NCBI GenBank assembly: GCA_905221605.1
Contig: CAJNDS010001013.1
Coordinates: forward strand, 248,001-312,000
DNA: 64,000 nucleotides
Source: Symbiodinium natans
Lineage: Eukaryota > Sar > Dinophyceae > Suessiales > Symbiodiniaceae
Reading direction: 5' to 3'
Position numbers and translations under genes: made by a program. Positions 1 through 10,078 of this stretch are shown piece after piece (position 1 is the stretch's first letter; every line of letters starts with the position of its first letter). The notes beneath the pieces were generated by a model, which saw nothing but the letters and a program-made list of their open reading frames with translations, was not told the DNA's origin and ran no database searches.

Positions 1-100
1 CTACACTCCCTAAAAAAGCCTAAATACCCTTCTACCCGAATTAAGATACCCTAAACTCCCTGAAATAACCCTAAATACCCATTTGCCTTAATTGAGATAC
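1..100. repeat. Decayed C-strand telomere-like tract
   Basis: Loose variants of CCCTAAA (CCCTAAAAAA, CCTAAATACCC, CCCTAAACTCCC, CCCTGAAATAACC) fill the first 100 bases. The unit is recognisable but the spacing has drifted, so this is an old, mutated copy and not a chromosome end. Confidence 0.6.
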
Positions 101-993
101 TCCTGCCTTGCAGCCCCAGTCGCGATTTGCCAGGTCTGCAGGTGACGACTTCAAAGGGCACCTGGCACGACACGGGCTACTCAGAGGAAGCCATAAGGGC
201 TGAGAGTTTATGATCTAGGGCATGGGCTCTAGGGTTAGTTATATATGTATATATTATATGCACACGTTTCACATGAGGTCATGCAAGCTGTTGCATATAT
301 GTATATATATATATATAGTTTTGTAGATATACACGCACACTCAAAAACTCGCACGAGACACATCATGTACCAGAAATGGGTGCGGTGCAATTTGGGCAGC
401 TTCTGCCTGTCACTTCCACAGAGTGGGGCTTAGGGTTTGCGGGTTTAGGGGGTTCAAGGCTTGGGTGTAGAGGTTGGGGACTTCAGGAATTGCGGCAAAA
501 GGCGTCTTCGGGGGGCTTTGAGGACCCTGATAGGCACCTGGTGTAGCCGAAGCCCTACTGCAAAAGGGCTGACGAAGAGAAACCCTTCTTTCTTGAGCGA
601 GCCCCAGGTGAGGCAAAGAGGTGCTCAAGAAGACGCCTTTAAGGCCCCATCTGCACCTGAAAAGTAAACAAACGAATAAGTTGATATACATATATATATA
701 TACATATATATATGCATATATATATACATATCTGTATACTTGGGCCCTCAAAAGTCGCGATCTAATAGGGGTTCAGGGTTTAGGGTATGGGCTTTAGGGT
801 TCAGGGTTTAGGGCTGCTTCAACGACCATGTATACCTTGTTTATGTAGGCACGAGGACCCTTTGCGAGGCCACTGGCTGGATAAAGTTCAACCAGCACTC
901 ATCAGCTCCCAGAAGAAAGTCTCATTTGAGCATTTGCACAAAATAGGGGCACCCCTCCTTGAAGAACCCTAAACCCTAAACCTTAAACCCAAC

Positions 994-1066
994 TGGTCTT
1001 GCTTCTCCGGCGCCTTTGATCGGCACATTTGTTGAACTCGCGGCATCGCTGGCGCGCAGCATCGGC
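994..1066 (-). CDS. Exon-like segment, function unknown
   Basis: On the minus strand an acceptor-like ...CTACTCATGCAG is followed by 24 open codons rich in Arg, Ala and Gln (it includes ADAARQRCREFNK and CADQRRRRSK). It ends at a possible donor GTTGGG that runs into a decayed TTTAAGG/TTTAGGG tract. Codons mostly end in G or C (GCC GAT GCT GCG CGC CAG). No family is recognised. The exon reading is inference from frame, codon use and borders. Confidence 0.45.
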
Positions 1067-1104
1067 CTGCATGAGTAGTTTGGGGATTCCCAGATGTCAC
1101 ACGT

Positions 1105-1204
1105 GGTTAGTTCCCTGAATTAGAGTCCCCTTTTGGGGCCCCGCTACAATCGGCACCCTTTTAAAGAGGACCCCCGAAAGGGACCCTGATTTAGAGAACT
1201 GCCC
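1105..1204. repeat. MITE-like element, family C
   Basis: A 100-bp block whose ends are inverted: it starts GGTTAGTTCCCTGAATTAG and ends in the complement of GGGCAGTTCTCTAAATC. The same ends recur at 20061-20164 and 32119-32227. No coding capacity. The interior contains the motif pair CCCCTTTTGGGG ... CCCGAAAGGG. Confidence 0.65.
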
Positions 1205-1638
1205 CCTGGATTCTGATTGTGGCTGTGCTTCGTGTGTTTTTTAACGCTTGCAAGATTGATGGGCAGGGGGGGGGGAGGGAAGGGAGGTGGGGATGCTAGT
1301 GTCCATCTGCAAAACCACACCTTAGGCCTCTGTTTGCAGTGCATGTCACCAGGTTCCTGCAAAACAACAGACTCAGCTCCCGTCGTGAGGCTCGCACGAA
1401 TTAACACCCAGGTCTTGCGAGTTTGACATTGTCTAGTCTAGGACAGACTGAGAAAGAGGGCACGACGCAAAACTTGGATGGTCAATCTAGCCGAGAGTGC
1501 GATAAACGCAAAATGCCCGGGCATCTCAAATCTGTGCTCCTGACACGACACACTGCGACACGCCGCTGCAAGGCTTGCAGGCTCCTGAAACCTTGCTGGG
1601 GGCCCTGAAAACCACGGGCCATTGAGACCCCTGAGTCG

Positions 1639-1770
1639 TACAGCTTGGAGCTTCATGGGTAGTTACAAGTAGGGTTACAAGCATTCCAAGTAGGTTTATA
1701 AGCATACTTAGCATACTCATACTCCTACACTATCCTACTTATGCTTAGCCATGAACCTTCAAGTGCTGTA
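1639..1770. repeat. MITE-like element, family A
   Basis: About 132 bp with inverted ends: TACAGCTTGGAGCTTCATGG on the left and CCATGAACCTTCAAGTGCTGTA on the right. The interior is AT-rich with repeated TACTTA/CATACT motifs. It is one of about nine family A copies in the window. Confidence 0.65.
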
Positions 1771-2941
1771 GCCCTAACCCTAAACCCTAAACCCTAAACC
1801 CTAAACCCTAAGCCCTAGACCATCTTCAGCCCTGCGAGGATAATCCAACCTCAGTCAGGGACTCGTTGTTCCAGACATCGAAGAACCTGAGCTAGGCTTT
1901 AGGGTTCATGACCCCTATACTGAACTTGGAACCCTTGCAAATATTGCAACTTTAGCTGTTGCTTAGGAAATGTAGTACCAAAAACTTAAAACTTATTCCC
2001 AAGTATCCCTAAGTATAAGGGAATTTGAGTGCATAGTCTCTTCATATGGTGTCCCACCTTCTTTAAAGGTTCCCAACTAAGGCTCCTATTCAGGAACTAC
2101 CCTACTCGAAGATTCCCCCCTCCGTCCTAAGACTAAGGTGAGGAGTCTAGTTGTGTTGGTTTCGCCCCCGGAACCCAAAACAGCAAAAGCCGAAACTTCC
2201 AGGCCAAAGGCAGACACCCTTCCCCCATTGTCAAACAGGTTTTGGCTTTCAGGGGGCGTCGGCAAAACAATCATACACAAAACGCCAGGGGCCTTTGCAT
2301 TCGGAATGAGTTGACCATCGATCTACAAGGAAGGCACCCCTTCCCCCGCCTAGTCCTAAGTAGATTGAAAACGCAGGGTGCGCCAAAGGGGTGGCCAAAG
2401 GCTTGATCTACAAATGGGCAACATACTCAAATCATTTGCATATTCCCATTTAAGGGTATGCAGGTAGCGACCGGTACATCCGAAACAAAAACTCCTCAAG
2501 CGCTTGCACTGCATCCGCGTGGCACGTAGCGCGGATCCTGCCATGGAACTACTCGGGTGTCAAGTGCTTGGCAATAAAGCTTCCTTGGGTTTAGGGCTTA
2601 GGCTGGAGGAGCTTCTGATGATTCCTTGTGCGGTTTAGTGTGGGGCTGAAGGGTTTATACAGGGTTAGGGCACAGATGGTGAACATCCAAATCTCCAGCC
2701 GATCGTGTGCTTTCTGCGATGTCACTGCCAAATCGAACATCGGCATCCTCAACCACCCAAGAAAGAAAGGATGGGCTGAAGGTTGCAAACTCCAAACACA
2801 AAGCCCTAAACCTTTTTTGGACTATCCACAGGGCCCAATCAATGCCCCCTCAATCGGGAGTTTCTTTACATCATACTAAGGCTGTATGATTAAAGGTATG
2901 CTGGGTTTGGGCTCTCTGGGGAGGTTCGGGTGGAAGTTAAG
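1771..2941. other. Non-coding interval with a telomere-like island
   Basis: A C-strand island with four clean CCCTAAA units occupies 1771-1815. The rest is unique sequence, including a C/A-rich stretch around 2105-2280. Short ORFs here lack a coding-like composition, so I see no gene. Confidence 0.5.
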
Positions 2942-2994
2942 GTGCACTTCTTCAAGAAGTTTCCCAAACTCGCGGAAGTGAAAGCGCGCACGGG
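2942..2994 (+). CDS. Exon-like segment ending at a TTTAGGG island
   Basis: After ...GGAAGTTAAG the frame reads VHFFKKFPKLAEVKART, a lysine-rich peptide with natural codon use, and then meets GTTTAGGGTTTAGGG. The island itself supplies the GT of a donor. No family is recognised; only about 17 codons are present. Confidence 0.45.
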
Positions 2995-3499
2995 GTTTAG
3001 GGTTTAGGGTTTAGGGGCCAACCCTAAGCCAAGATCCTAAGTTCAGAAAGCCATCACAGGTCATAGGACGGTCCTGAAGTAGTTGGCTTGAGGTGCTCCA
3101 CCCCTTCAAACCCAAACCTCCAGCACCTAAAAAGTCCAAAGTTTGTGAAACCCCAAGGCAGTACCATCCACAACGGACCATTTGGGTGCGGGTGGCTTAT
3201 GGACATGTGCAGATTCAGGGCTTCGGGTTTAAGGCGCCTCTGGCAGCAGCGGACACCAGGGCATTGGCACCTTTGCAGGTCGGCTTGCGGCAGGAACCCT
3301 AAACCCTAAACCCTAAACCCTAAACCCCACACTCCTGCTAGACATGTTCCTTAAGCCCCCTCAATCCTCGGGCTCATAGGACCCTCTTAGAGAGGGAGTG
3401 GGGTTCTCAGGGCCCACTTAACCTTGCGGCAGAGGATATAAACCGCGTCTCTCAAAAGGGGTTAGGGCTGCGTATTCCGGGTTTAGGGTTTAGGGCCAG

Positions 3500-4180
3500 T
3501 TCAGGGTGAGGGTTGTTAAGTTGAAACCAGACGAGTCTTGCATCCTCATCCTGAGACAGGCAAGACCTTACAAGCCTTTCGCAGTGAAGGGAGAAAGAGT
3601 AACTAAGTGTGCAATGGGGGAGCGCTGCCTGTTTGATTCTTGCTTTGACAAGAACAGAGAGGCGCTCGCTTGGGGTTATGGGACCAGCCCCCCAAATAGC
3701 ACCTACAAACTAAGTACCCAAGGGTTTTATCCTCCGCTTTGATCTCCGAGAACCCGCAAGCAGAGAGCATAGAAATTGAATACAGCGATCCTTACTATGG
3801 TTTAAGGGGGTATATTTCTAGACCCAAGAGAAACCTAGGGGTAACAAGGGTTCGCTTTTTGGTTAAACGGGGGCGTATAGGGGAACCTAAAGCCTAAACA
3901 AAGGAAATAAGGGCCTACTCTGGGTCCTAGTACCCCCCCAAAAAGGGAATAAGGGCCCACTCTGGGTCCACTTAACTGAGGGCTACCCAGAGACTCCCAT
4001 ACCCCTTAAGTATAAGGAATAGTCAAAACATGCGAGGGTTCCTCATATGGTTTAAGGAGTAGTCCTTAACCAAGGGGAATTGGGGTCTACGGTCTCTGGG
4101 TACGGTTATTTTTTGGGTCAAACAGCAGCAAAGCCGAGCCTGGCCCGGCAGCACCGGCACATAGACTGTCGTGGCCTGCC
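3500..4180. repeat. Mosaic of decayed repeats with CACTCTGGGTCC motifs
   Basis: Between 3880 and 3985 the phrases AAGGGAATAAGGGCC and ACTCTGGGTCC occur twice in tandem. The same phrases recur at 4738-4780. The region 3506-3742 has an open plus frame, but its composition is not convincing as coding. The block looks like overlapping fragments of small elements. Confidence 0.4.
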
Positions 4181-4455
4181 ACTTTCAACCCTAAACCCTG
4201 AGCCCTGAACCCTAAACCCTACATCCGAAACAATAAACCCCAGACGCTTTCACCCTAAACCCTAGACCCTAAACCCTTTCGACCCTTTAAACCCCAAACC
4301 TTGCACGCTGACCCTAAACCCGAAGCTCTAAACCCAAAACCCGGAACCCTTCACTCCTGGGGCTGAGTTTTTTTTGTTTTTTACGTTCGCGGATCCCTAA
4401 ACCCTAAACCCTAAACCCTAAACCTAAACCCTAAACCCCAAACCCTAAACCCAGA
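4180..4455. repeat. C-strand telomere-like islands
   Basis: Two patches of CCCTAAA and variants (CCCTGAA, CCCTAGA, CTCTAAA): 4184-4345 degenerate and 4394-4452 nearly perfect. They are separated by a poly-T-containing spacer. Confidence 0.85.
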
Positions 4456-4692
4456 GACTCCAACACGGCTCAGGAGTATCGGAGTCCCCGGGTCAGGGTT
4501 TCGGGCAACAGGATGTAGGGTTGCTTTTGTTGGTTTTTTTTTGAGGTTGAGGACCTTATTTAGGTTTGACGATGTGCAACGATGGTTGAAGGGTTTAGGT
4601 TTAGAGTCTCCATTCAATGGTCGGTTGCCTTTGAGTCGAAAGACGGTTGCAGTTGAGGGCTCAGAAATTGCTTTCTAGCCCGGTAAACCGTA

Positions 4693-4833
4693 TTACAAAG
4701 AGGCTACTCTGGGTTTCTTCTCTAGAACCCACCCTAGCAAAAGGGAATCAGGGCCGACTCTGGGTCCTAGTTTTCAAAGGAACCCAGAATCCAAAAGGGC
4801 AAAAAGGGAACCACTGGGCGGCTAAGATGGTCT
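4693..4833. repeat. Short element with CTCTGGGT motifs
   Basis: The sequence runs from CTACTCTGGG to ACCACTGGGCGGC and shares AAAGGGAATCAGGGCC and ACTCTGGGTCCTAG with the 3.9 kb mosaic. The right end (CCACTGGGC) resembles family F. It is probably a mosaic or relative of both. Confidence 0.35.
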
Positions 4834-5369
4834 TGGATTAAAGGCCACAACCCAAAATCCTCCGAACCATGGGGGGGGGTGTCCCCTAAACCGACCCCCA
4901 ACAGGTCTGACTGAAGTCACACAACCCTAAACCCTAAAGCCTAAACCCGAAACCCTAAACCCTCAACCCTCTTCGGTGTTCTCCATCAGGCCCGCCTCAC
5001 TGAGAAACGCAGCCCACCACGCAAAAGTGCCTTCGGCAGCACATCGGAGCTGTTCCAAATTATGTGTCTCCTTTTCTACTATCGTATATGATTGAAACAT
5101 AAGAGTCGAGGTTTGCCAAAAAAAGCGTGTCTTGAATTTGGACACACACACACACACACATGTTGAGGGAGCCCTGCCGTAAGCCTAGGGTTCAGGTGCG
5201 TGAGGAGTTTGACTTTAGGGTTTAGGGTTTAGGGTTGAGGAGTTTAGGGTTTAGGGCGCATTCAGCACACATCAAAAGAAACGCCCTATGCCATGGCTGC
5301 CCCTTGTCTTTTCCGGCAAGAGGGCGCGCCACAGTGCGATTGCTACAGGGCAGAAAAATGCGATCAATC

Positions 5370-5442
5370 ACCCTAAACCCTCACCCTAAACCCTAAACCC
5401 TGATGCCTAAACCCTACACCCTACACCCTAAACTCTAAACCC
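5370..5442. repeat. C-strand telomere-like island
   Basis: About ten units of CCCTAAA with variants CCCTCA, CCCTACA and CTCTAAA. It lies immediately left of an exon-like block that is closed on the right by a G-strand island. Confidence 0.85.
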
Positions 5443-5462
5443 TAAGGGTTCCTAGGTTTGAG

Positions 5463-5554
5463 GCTTGGGGTTCGTTGCGGCCGAGGGCTCCCGAGGTCCT
5501 GTGCCCAGTTTTACAAGCCCCCAGCTCTGGGCTCGGGGTCTTTCAGTGTTGCAG
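5463..5554 (+). CDS. Exon-like segment between opposed telomere-like islands
   Basis: The frame from 5474 gives 27 open codons (it includes VAAEGSRGPVPSFTSPQLW and ends ARGLSVLQ). It ends CAG|GTTTAGGG, a textbook-like donor formed by the start of the TTTAGGG island. The left border is unclear (AG at 5461-5462). No protein family is recognised. Confidence 0.4.
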
Positions 5555-5606
5555 GTTTAGGGTTTAGGGTTTAGGGTTTAGGGTTTAGGATTTAGGGTTT
5601 AGGGCG
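5555..5606. repeat. G-strand telomere-like island
   Basis: Seven TTTAGGG units, one mutated to ATTTAGGG, start directly after the exon-like block. Confidence 0.9.
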
Positions 5607-5716
5607 AGACACGATCCTCCAATACACCGAAAACAGAAAAGACCTTTCAATAAACCCCGAGCATCCCTGTACCCTCAACCCTCAACCGCGTCCCTACCTG
5701 CAAACCTGACACCTAA

Positions 5717-5828
5717 ACTACTAGTTGCTTAAGAACCCCGAAAAAATCTTTAAAAACATATCCTTATTAAGGGTAATATAGCGATTATTACTTTTGTATT
5801 CTTTTGGGGTTCTTAAGCAAATAGTAGT
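5717..5828. repeat. MITE-like element, family D
   Basis: 112 bp with near-perfect inverted ends: ACTACTAGTTGCTTAAGAAC on the left and the complement of ACTACTATTTGCTTAAGAAC on the right. The interior is AT-rich and holds TTATTAAGGGTAATATAG. Other copies lie at 6623-6804, 19141-19270 and 23343-23450. Confidence 0.75.
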
Positions 5829-5957
5829 AAGCCGCCGCTGTGCATCGAGAGGCTGGGCGAGATTGCCACGTGAGCCGCCGCGCGCAGCCAGACGAAATCG
5901 CCCAGCCAAGCTTGCTTGGGTACCTTCAGCACATCCGGCCAACAACCGAACGTGGCG

Positions 5958-6014
5958 CAACCCTAAACCCTAAACCCTAAACCCTCAACCCTAAACCCTA
6001 AACCCTAAACCCTA
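5958..6014. repeat. C-strand telomere-like island
   Basis: Eight CCCTAAA units with one CCCTCAA. It is followed by a 92-bp unique block (6015-6106, open on plus) that ends at GTTTAGGG. That block could be another exon, but it has no clear acceptor and is not listed separately. Confidence 0.85.
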
Positions 6015-6284
6015 TTTGTGGGCTTACGGGCCGTTCGCTACCCGTACACCTTGAAAACCCACAACGAACACAGCTCAAGAAAGAAACACCATGGTCGAGG
6101 CTGTCGGTTTAGGGTTGGTAAGGCACGTTTAGGCTTTTAGTCGTTCAGGTTTCAAGGCATCCAAATGGCACACCTGAGATTGTAAGCGTCATACACAAAA
6201 GCTGTTCAAAAGAAACGGCCCATATTGCTTGTAAAAACTCTCTCCAAAACCGACTGCGGCCAATAGATTGTTAAGCCCACAAAA

Positions 6285-6510
6285 GAACCCTAAACCAATA
6301 AACCCATAAACCCCTAAACCCTAAACCCCTAAACCCGTAAAGCCCTAAAGCCCTAAACCCTAAAACCTCTACACCTCTAAACCCCTAGTCCCCGAAACTC
6401 TAAAAAACCCTAAACCCCTAAAGCCCCTAAGCCCCTAAACCCCAAAACCCCTCAACCCCCAAACCCCTAAACCCCTTAAAACCCCTAAAGCCCCTAAAAC
6501 CCCTAAGACC
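6285..6510. repeat. Decayed octameric C-strand tract
   Basis: About 225 bp of CCCTAAAC and the longer form AACCCCTAAACCCC with many A/C slips. The eight-base spacing (CCCCTAAA) differs from the seven-base islands nearby, which suggests separate slippage growth. Confidence 0.75.
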
Positions 6511-6622
6511 TCAATCGACCGAGCGTGCTCTGCTGATCCGCCTGGTCCATCCCTTTGAAGAGCTCGGCGCCCAGCTCCTGCAATGGCCAAACAACTTTAA
6601 GCTGGGTGTAGGGTTTAGGGTT

Positions 6623-6804
6623 CTACTCTTTGCAAAAGAACCCCCCCCACAAAACAAAAAACAAATAAATAAATATATATATATATATGTATATTTACAT
6701 ATATTATTAATAAAACAACAACAGAAACATGTTCTTCCTTATAAGGGCAATACAGGGAACATCGCTTTCTTTAAACAATTTGCGGGTTCTTAAGCAAGTA
6801 GTAG
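6623..6804. repeat. MITE-like element, family D, enlarged by AT microsatellite
   Basis: The left end CTACTCTTTGCAAAAGAACCC and the right end GGGTTCTTAAGCAAGTAGTAG match family D. The interior has grown through an ATAAATATATATAT run near 6665-6715. The core phrase CCTTATAAGGGCAATA is shared with the other copies. Confidence 0.65.
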
Positions 6805-7888
6805 TTTGTGTTTAGGGCTTTAAGAGCCAATCCTAACTTAGGCACGCCTGTCTTGGCCCCACAACCCTGAACCCGACCCTGCTGACCCTCTGAGCCCTAT
6901 ATTCCCCTTTCTGAGCTCAGAAATCCCAAGGCCAGCCACAGAAACCCCAAACTACGGTTTATGATAGAAGTCCTCCAAGTCTAAACCCTTCCTCCTAATA
7001 TTAATACACCCCTAAAAAAAAACCTCTGGCCCCAAAATCCGGTCCGGCAGTCGCCCCTGTTAATATCTCTACAGAATTATAGGGGCCGGGGGAAGCCTGA
7101 ACCTGTTAGGCCTAAAGTGCCTAAAGCCTGAAACCTGCTCTATGACTGAGCCAGCAAGCTAGAAGGACGGATTGTTTGTTCGGACAAACGGTAAGAACCC
7201 CCCCCCCCCTCTTACTAAAAACCCTTTGGGGATTTGGGGGTTTTTCATACTGCGCGGGGAGGGGGGGGGACCCTTTTACATTAATGTTAACCTCAGATTT
7301 ATAAACCCCCACTCAATTAAGGAACCCCATGCCCGGAACTCAATTATAAACCCGCCCTCAATTAAGGAATCCCGGCCCGGGGACCTGTTCTTTTTCTATG
7401 GGCCCTTTTGGGGGTAGGTCAGGGCTTGCGGGCGGCTCGGGACAGCCCGACCCCCCCACAATAGGGGGTCGGGGCGAAAACAAAACACAACTGAGACAGG
7501 GGGGGGTGGGGGGGTGATTAATTCGAGGTCAACATTTGGGGGAAGGATTACTCGACAAAACCTGCAATGCAAAACTACGGTTGATGATAGAAGTACTCCC
7601 AGTCTTCTCAACAAAAACGCCGTGCCCTTGTCGGGCCTGAGCCTTCCAGAAATATTAATTTGCGGGGTCGTGCGGCGTAGAGTTTAGGGTTTTAGGGTCT
7701 AGGGAAGCACTACTCACGTGTCAAACTCATGCACGATTGGCCTTAAGAACCGTACGGTCAGGGTTTAGGCTCTAAGGCAAAAGCACCTAACTCTAAACCC
7801 TAAACCCTTAGCCCTAAACCCATGGCGTATAGGGGCTTACGGAAATGAGCATTGGCCCTATCACCCCAGCAAGCCACAAACCCAAACA
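6805..7888. other. Non-coding interval with unclear repeat debris
   Basis: No convincing exon. A block at 7195-7420 contains poly-C, then ACTCAATTATAAACC-type phrases repeated twice (near 7312 and 7348). CTACGGTTTATGATAGAAG at 6952 recurs as CTACGGTTGATGATAGAAG at 7573, which suggests a duplicated element. A small C-strand island lies at 7795-7822. Confidence 0.4.
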
Positions 7889-7972
7889 ACTCAATGCCCT
7901 TTAACTGAGGAATCTACCCGTAGTCGAAGGTCGAGTTTTTATTGTCCAGATTTGAGGCGTATCTTGGGCTCT
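7889..7972. repeat. MITE-like element, family E (short copy)
   Basis: CAATGCCCTTTAACTGAGGAATCTACC on the left and ATCTTGGGCTCT on the right correspond to the ends of the fuller copies at 14217-14326 and 57715-57820. The left outer end is eroded. Confidence 0.5.
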
Positions 7973-8007
7973 AAGCCCCAAAGCCTAAACGCAAAACCCT
8001 AAACTGC

Positions 8008-8116
8008 CTAAGCCCTTTTCCTCAATTCAGGGCTAGAGCTGGAGCCCCTGAGTCTCTCCTTGACGAGGCGGGTCACGGTGGGGTGGGTCCGCAGGGACGG
8101 ATCGGCCACAACCTTT
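8008..8116 (-). CDS. Probable terminal exon, function unknown
   Basis: The minus strand has a strong acceptor context (GCCCATTTCCTCAG). The open frame that follows includes KVVADPSLRTHPTVTRLVK and ERLRGSS and ends at TAG. Codons are strongly G/C-ending (GTG GCC CTG CGG ACC CAC CCC ACC GTG ACC CGC CTC GTC AAG GAG). The in-frame stop suits a last exon. The plus strand is also open here, but its codon use is poorer. Family not recognised. Confidence 0.5.
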
Positions 8117-8154
8117 CTGAGGAAATGGGCAAGTACAGTTTCAGGGGTTTGGGG

Positions 8155-8310
8155 TGAAACCCTAAACCCTAAACCCTGAACCCTAAACCCCTTTCCTCAA
8201 GTCAGGGCTCAGGCGTGGGGTTTAGGGCTTAGGGTTTTGAGGGCTTAGGGCTTAGGGTGTGGGAATCAGGCTGGGAGTCTAGGGTTGGGGTTTAGGGTTC
8301 AGGGTTTACC
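8155..8310. repeat. Opposed telomere-like islands
   Basis: A short C-strand patch (CCCTAAACCCTAAACCCTGAA, 8158-8190) is followed within 30 bases by a degenerate G-strand patch (8218-8310). Confidence 0.7.
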
Positions 8311-8454
8311 CCGTCATTAAGGATTACGGATTACACCTTATAGGGATCGAGTCTCCATCTCTGCTCATGAACAAAGAGGGCAGGCTATGGTTTTGGGAGG
8401 GTTTGGGTTTGGGGTCTAGGGGTTTGGGGTTCAGGGAGTTTGGCTGGTGTAGAG

Positions 8455-8518
8455 AACACCCTAAACCCCAAACCCTATACCCTAATTAAACCCTAAACCC
8501 TAGACCCTAAACCCTAAA
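8455..8518. repeat. C-strand telomere-like island
   Basis: Seven to eight CCCTAAA-type units with CCCTATA and CCCTAGA variants, left of an exon-like block. Confidence 0.85.
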
Positions 8519-8536
8519 CAACTTATAGTGCTTCAC

Positions 8537-8626
8537 CTAATCACGAAACAGCCGTCTCAGGGCCGTGCCCACAGCTTGCCATGTGAGACTGCTCGTCGGT
8601 GCGCCGCTGCCTTTTAAAAACGGCTC
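8537..8626 (-). CDS. Exon-like segment, strand uncertain
   Basis: Read on minus, the C-rich complement of the island ends CCCTAG (acceptor-like). The frame then includes EPFLKGSGAPTSSLTWQ and AVGTALRRLFRD and reaches TAG followed at once by GTGAAG, so it is either a stop or a donor border. The plus strand is also open across part of the block and ends AGG|GTCTAG. I prefer minus on codon use, with low certainty. Confidence 0.35.
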   Translation of the reverse strand, partial: EPFLKGSGAPTSSLTWQAVGTALRRLFRD

Positions 8627-8628
8627 CA

Positions 8629-8778
8629 GGGTCTAGGGTTTAGGGGGTAGGGTTTAGGGTTTAGGGTTTAGGGTCTAGGGTCTAGGGTCTAGGGTCTAGG
8701 GTCTAGGGTTTAGGGTTTAGGGTTTAGGGTTTAGGGTTTAGGGTTTAGGGTTTAGGGTTTGGGTTTAGGGTTTAGGGC
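8629..8778. repeat. G-strand telomere-like island with TCTAGGG block
   Basis: About 20 units of TTTAGGG. At 8674-8708 five consecutive units are TCTAGGG, a block of one shared variant between normal units on both sides. One unit (8636-8647) carries extra Gs and one near 8760 has lost a T. Confidence 0.95.
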
Positions 8779-9380
8779 TCCAAAGTAGCAGAGGAGAGAA
8801 GCAACAAAAGCAGGAAAACCTGGTCATTTGGCAAGGGATATGATGAAGGAACCCAACCTAAACCCTTCAAACGCCGGGATGCCAGACACACATCCAAGCT
8901 GGGCAGGAGCTTAGGTCTGGGTTTGGACTGAAACAGGGGAACTCCTTGTGAATGCAGGTGTAATTCTTGCTTGAGGAGTATGGGCGTCTCTGTGTTGTTC
9001 TAGTTGTGGTATTCACAGTTCAATTCCGTTGTTGCAAATCATCACCGAGGGTGGCTCCTTCGAATCTCGGCTGCAATCGGTCAAGGGTGGATTTTGGATT
9101 TACACGGGGATGACATGGCCTGCAAGCCAGGGCACTGTCACTCAGCATTCCCTGGACCGTTATTGGCGGTTCAGAAGGTTTAGCTACCCATGAAGATGTC
9201 CCACAGAAACCCACATTTAGCTACACTTTGGCGGTGGGGCGGGGCAACAACAGAAAGAACACCATCAAATTCCAACATTGAAGACGGACTTTAGGCCCTA
9301 AGAACCATGAGAGCTCAACACACCCCTTACTTAAGGAATACGTCTGTCACATTAAGCATCCTTATATCAGTTTAACTACA
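8779..9380. other. Unique interval without recognised genes
   Basis: Mixed-composition sequence with no telomere units and no convincing exon. The minus ORF near 9020-9214 lacks codon bias. Confidence 0.4.
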
Positions 9381-9492
9381 GGTTCTTAATAGGGAATGAG
9401 CGAATTCGGTACCTTCTATGCCCCTGTATCTATAGACCCTTTAAGGGACTCGGTACGGCATCTACATCCCTCATTCCCTTACTAATATAAGA
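9381..9492. repeat. MITE-like element, family B
   Basis: It begins GGTTCTTAATAGGGAATGAG and ends with CCCTCATTCCCTTACTAA, the inverted counterpart. The interior has GGTACC and CCCTTTAAGGG, both shared with the copy at 58279-58412. Confidence 0.6.
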
Positions 9493-9666
9493 GGCACTGC
9501 GGAGAATTTAATGGGTTTAGGGGACAGGATTAGGGCACTTTTGGGGATATAGACCCTCTGAATAAGGTCCCTGTTTAAGAGAGCCAGAAGAGGGTCAAGA
9601 AGGGTTCCCTTTTCAGGGCACCCCCCTATCCTGCCTAGGAGGGTTTTGGGGCCCACGGTGCTTCAG

Positions 9667-9753
9667 TTTTGAGGCGGCGGCCGCCCAGGCGAAGAAGCTG
9701 AAGGGCGGCGCCGAGAGCCTGACTTTCGCACGGGGCAATCCTGGGAGTGTAAG
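9667..9753 (+). CDS. Exon-like segment (Ala/Lys-rich), function unknown
   Basis: After CGGTGCTTCAG the frame reads FEAAAAQAKKLKGGAESLTF and continues ARGNPGSV. It runs to AAG|GTTTAGGG, where the telomere-like island supplies the donor. GC-rich with clear codon bias (GCG GCG GCC GCC CAG GCG AAG AAG CTG). No family is assigned. Confidence 0.5.
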
Positions 9754-9805
9754 GTTTAGGGTTTAGGGTTTAGGGTTTGGGGCGTAGGGTTTAGGGTTGA
9801 GGCCT
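9754..9805. repeat. G-strand telomere-like island
   Basis: Six TTTAGGG-type units (one TTTGGGG, one TGTAGGG, one ending in GA), directly abutting the exon-like block on its right. Confidence 0.85.
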
Positions 9806-9947
9806 CCCAACACATGCACAGACAGACCCGAGCCCTTGTTATTTTTATCCTCGAAGAAGAGCCTGAAGCCTTGAACAACAACTCCTAAACACTGTGCTGG
9901 CAAACTTCATGTTCAAGATACATCAGATAACCTATAATCCCCATAAC

Positions 9948-10078
9948 CCTTTTACACGCTCTCAATCCTATAAACCCTAGAAACCCTATACAGCCTATGA
10001 AACCTACAAACCCTATAAAAACTACAAAGCTTATAAACCTTATAAAACCCTATGGACCCCAAAAACTCTACAAACCTT
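9948..10078. repeat. CCCTATAAA-type dispersed repeat
   Basis: Repeats of AACCCTATAAA, ACCTATAAA and AACCTACAAA fill about 130 bp. The unit is a nine-base relative of CCCTAAA. Similar tracts occur at 14515-14550, 37070-37180 and 38165-38215, and in the other orientation at 21950-22080. Confidence 0.6.

Noticed and set aside
6015-6106. Exon between islands
   Set aside because: Open on plus and ends at GTTTAG, but there is no acceptor, and the minus strand offers alternative borders.
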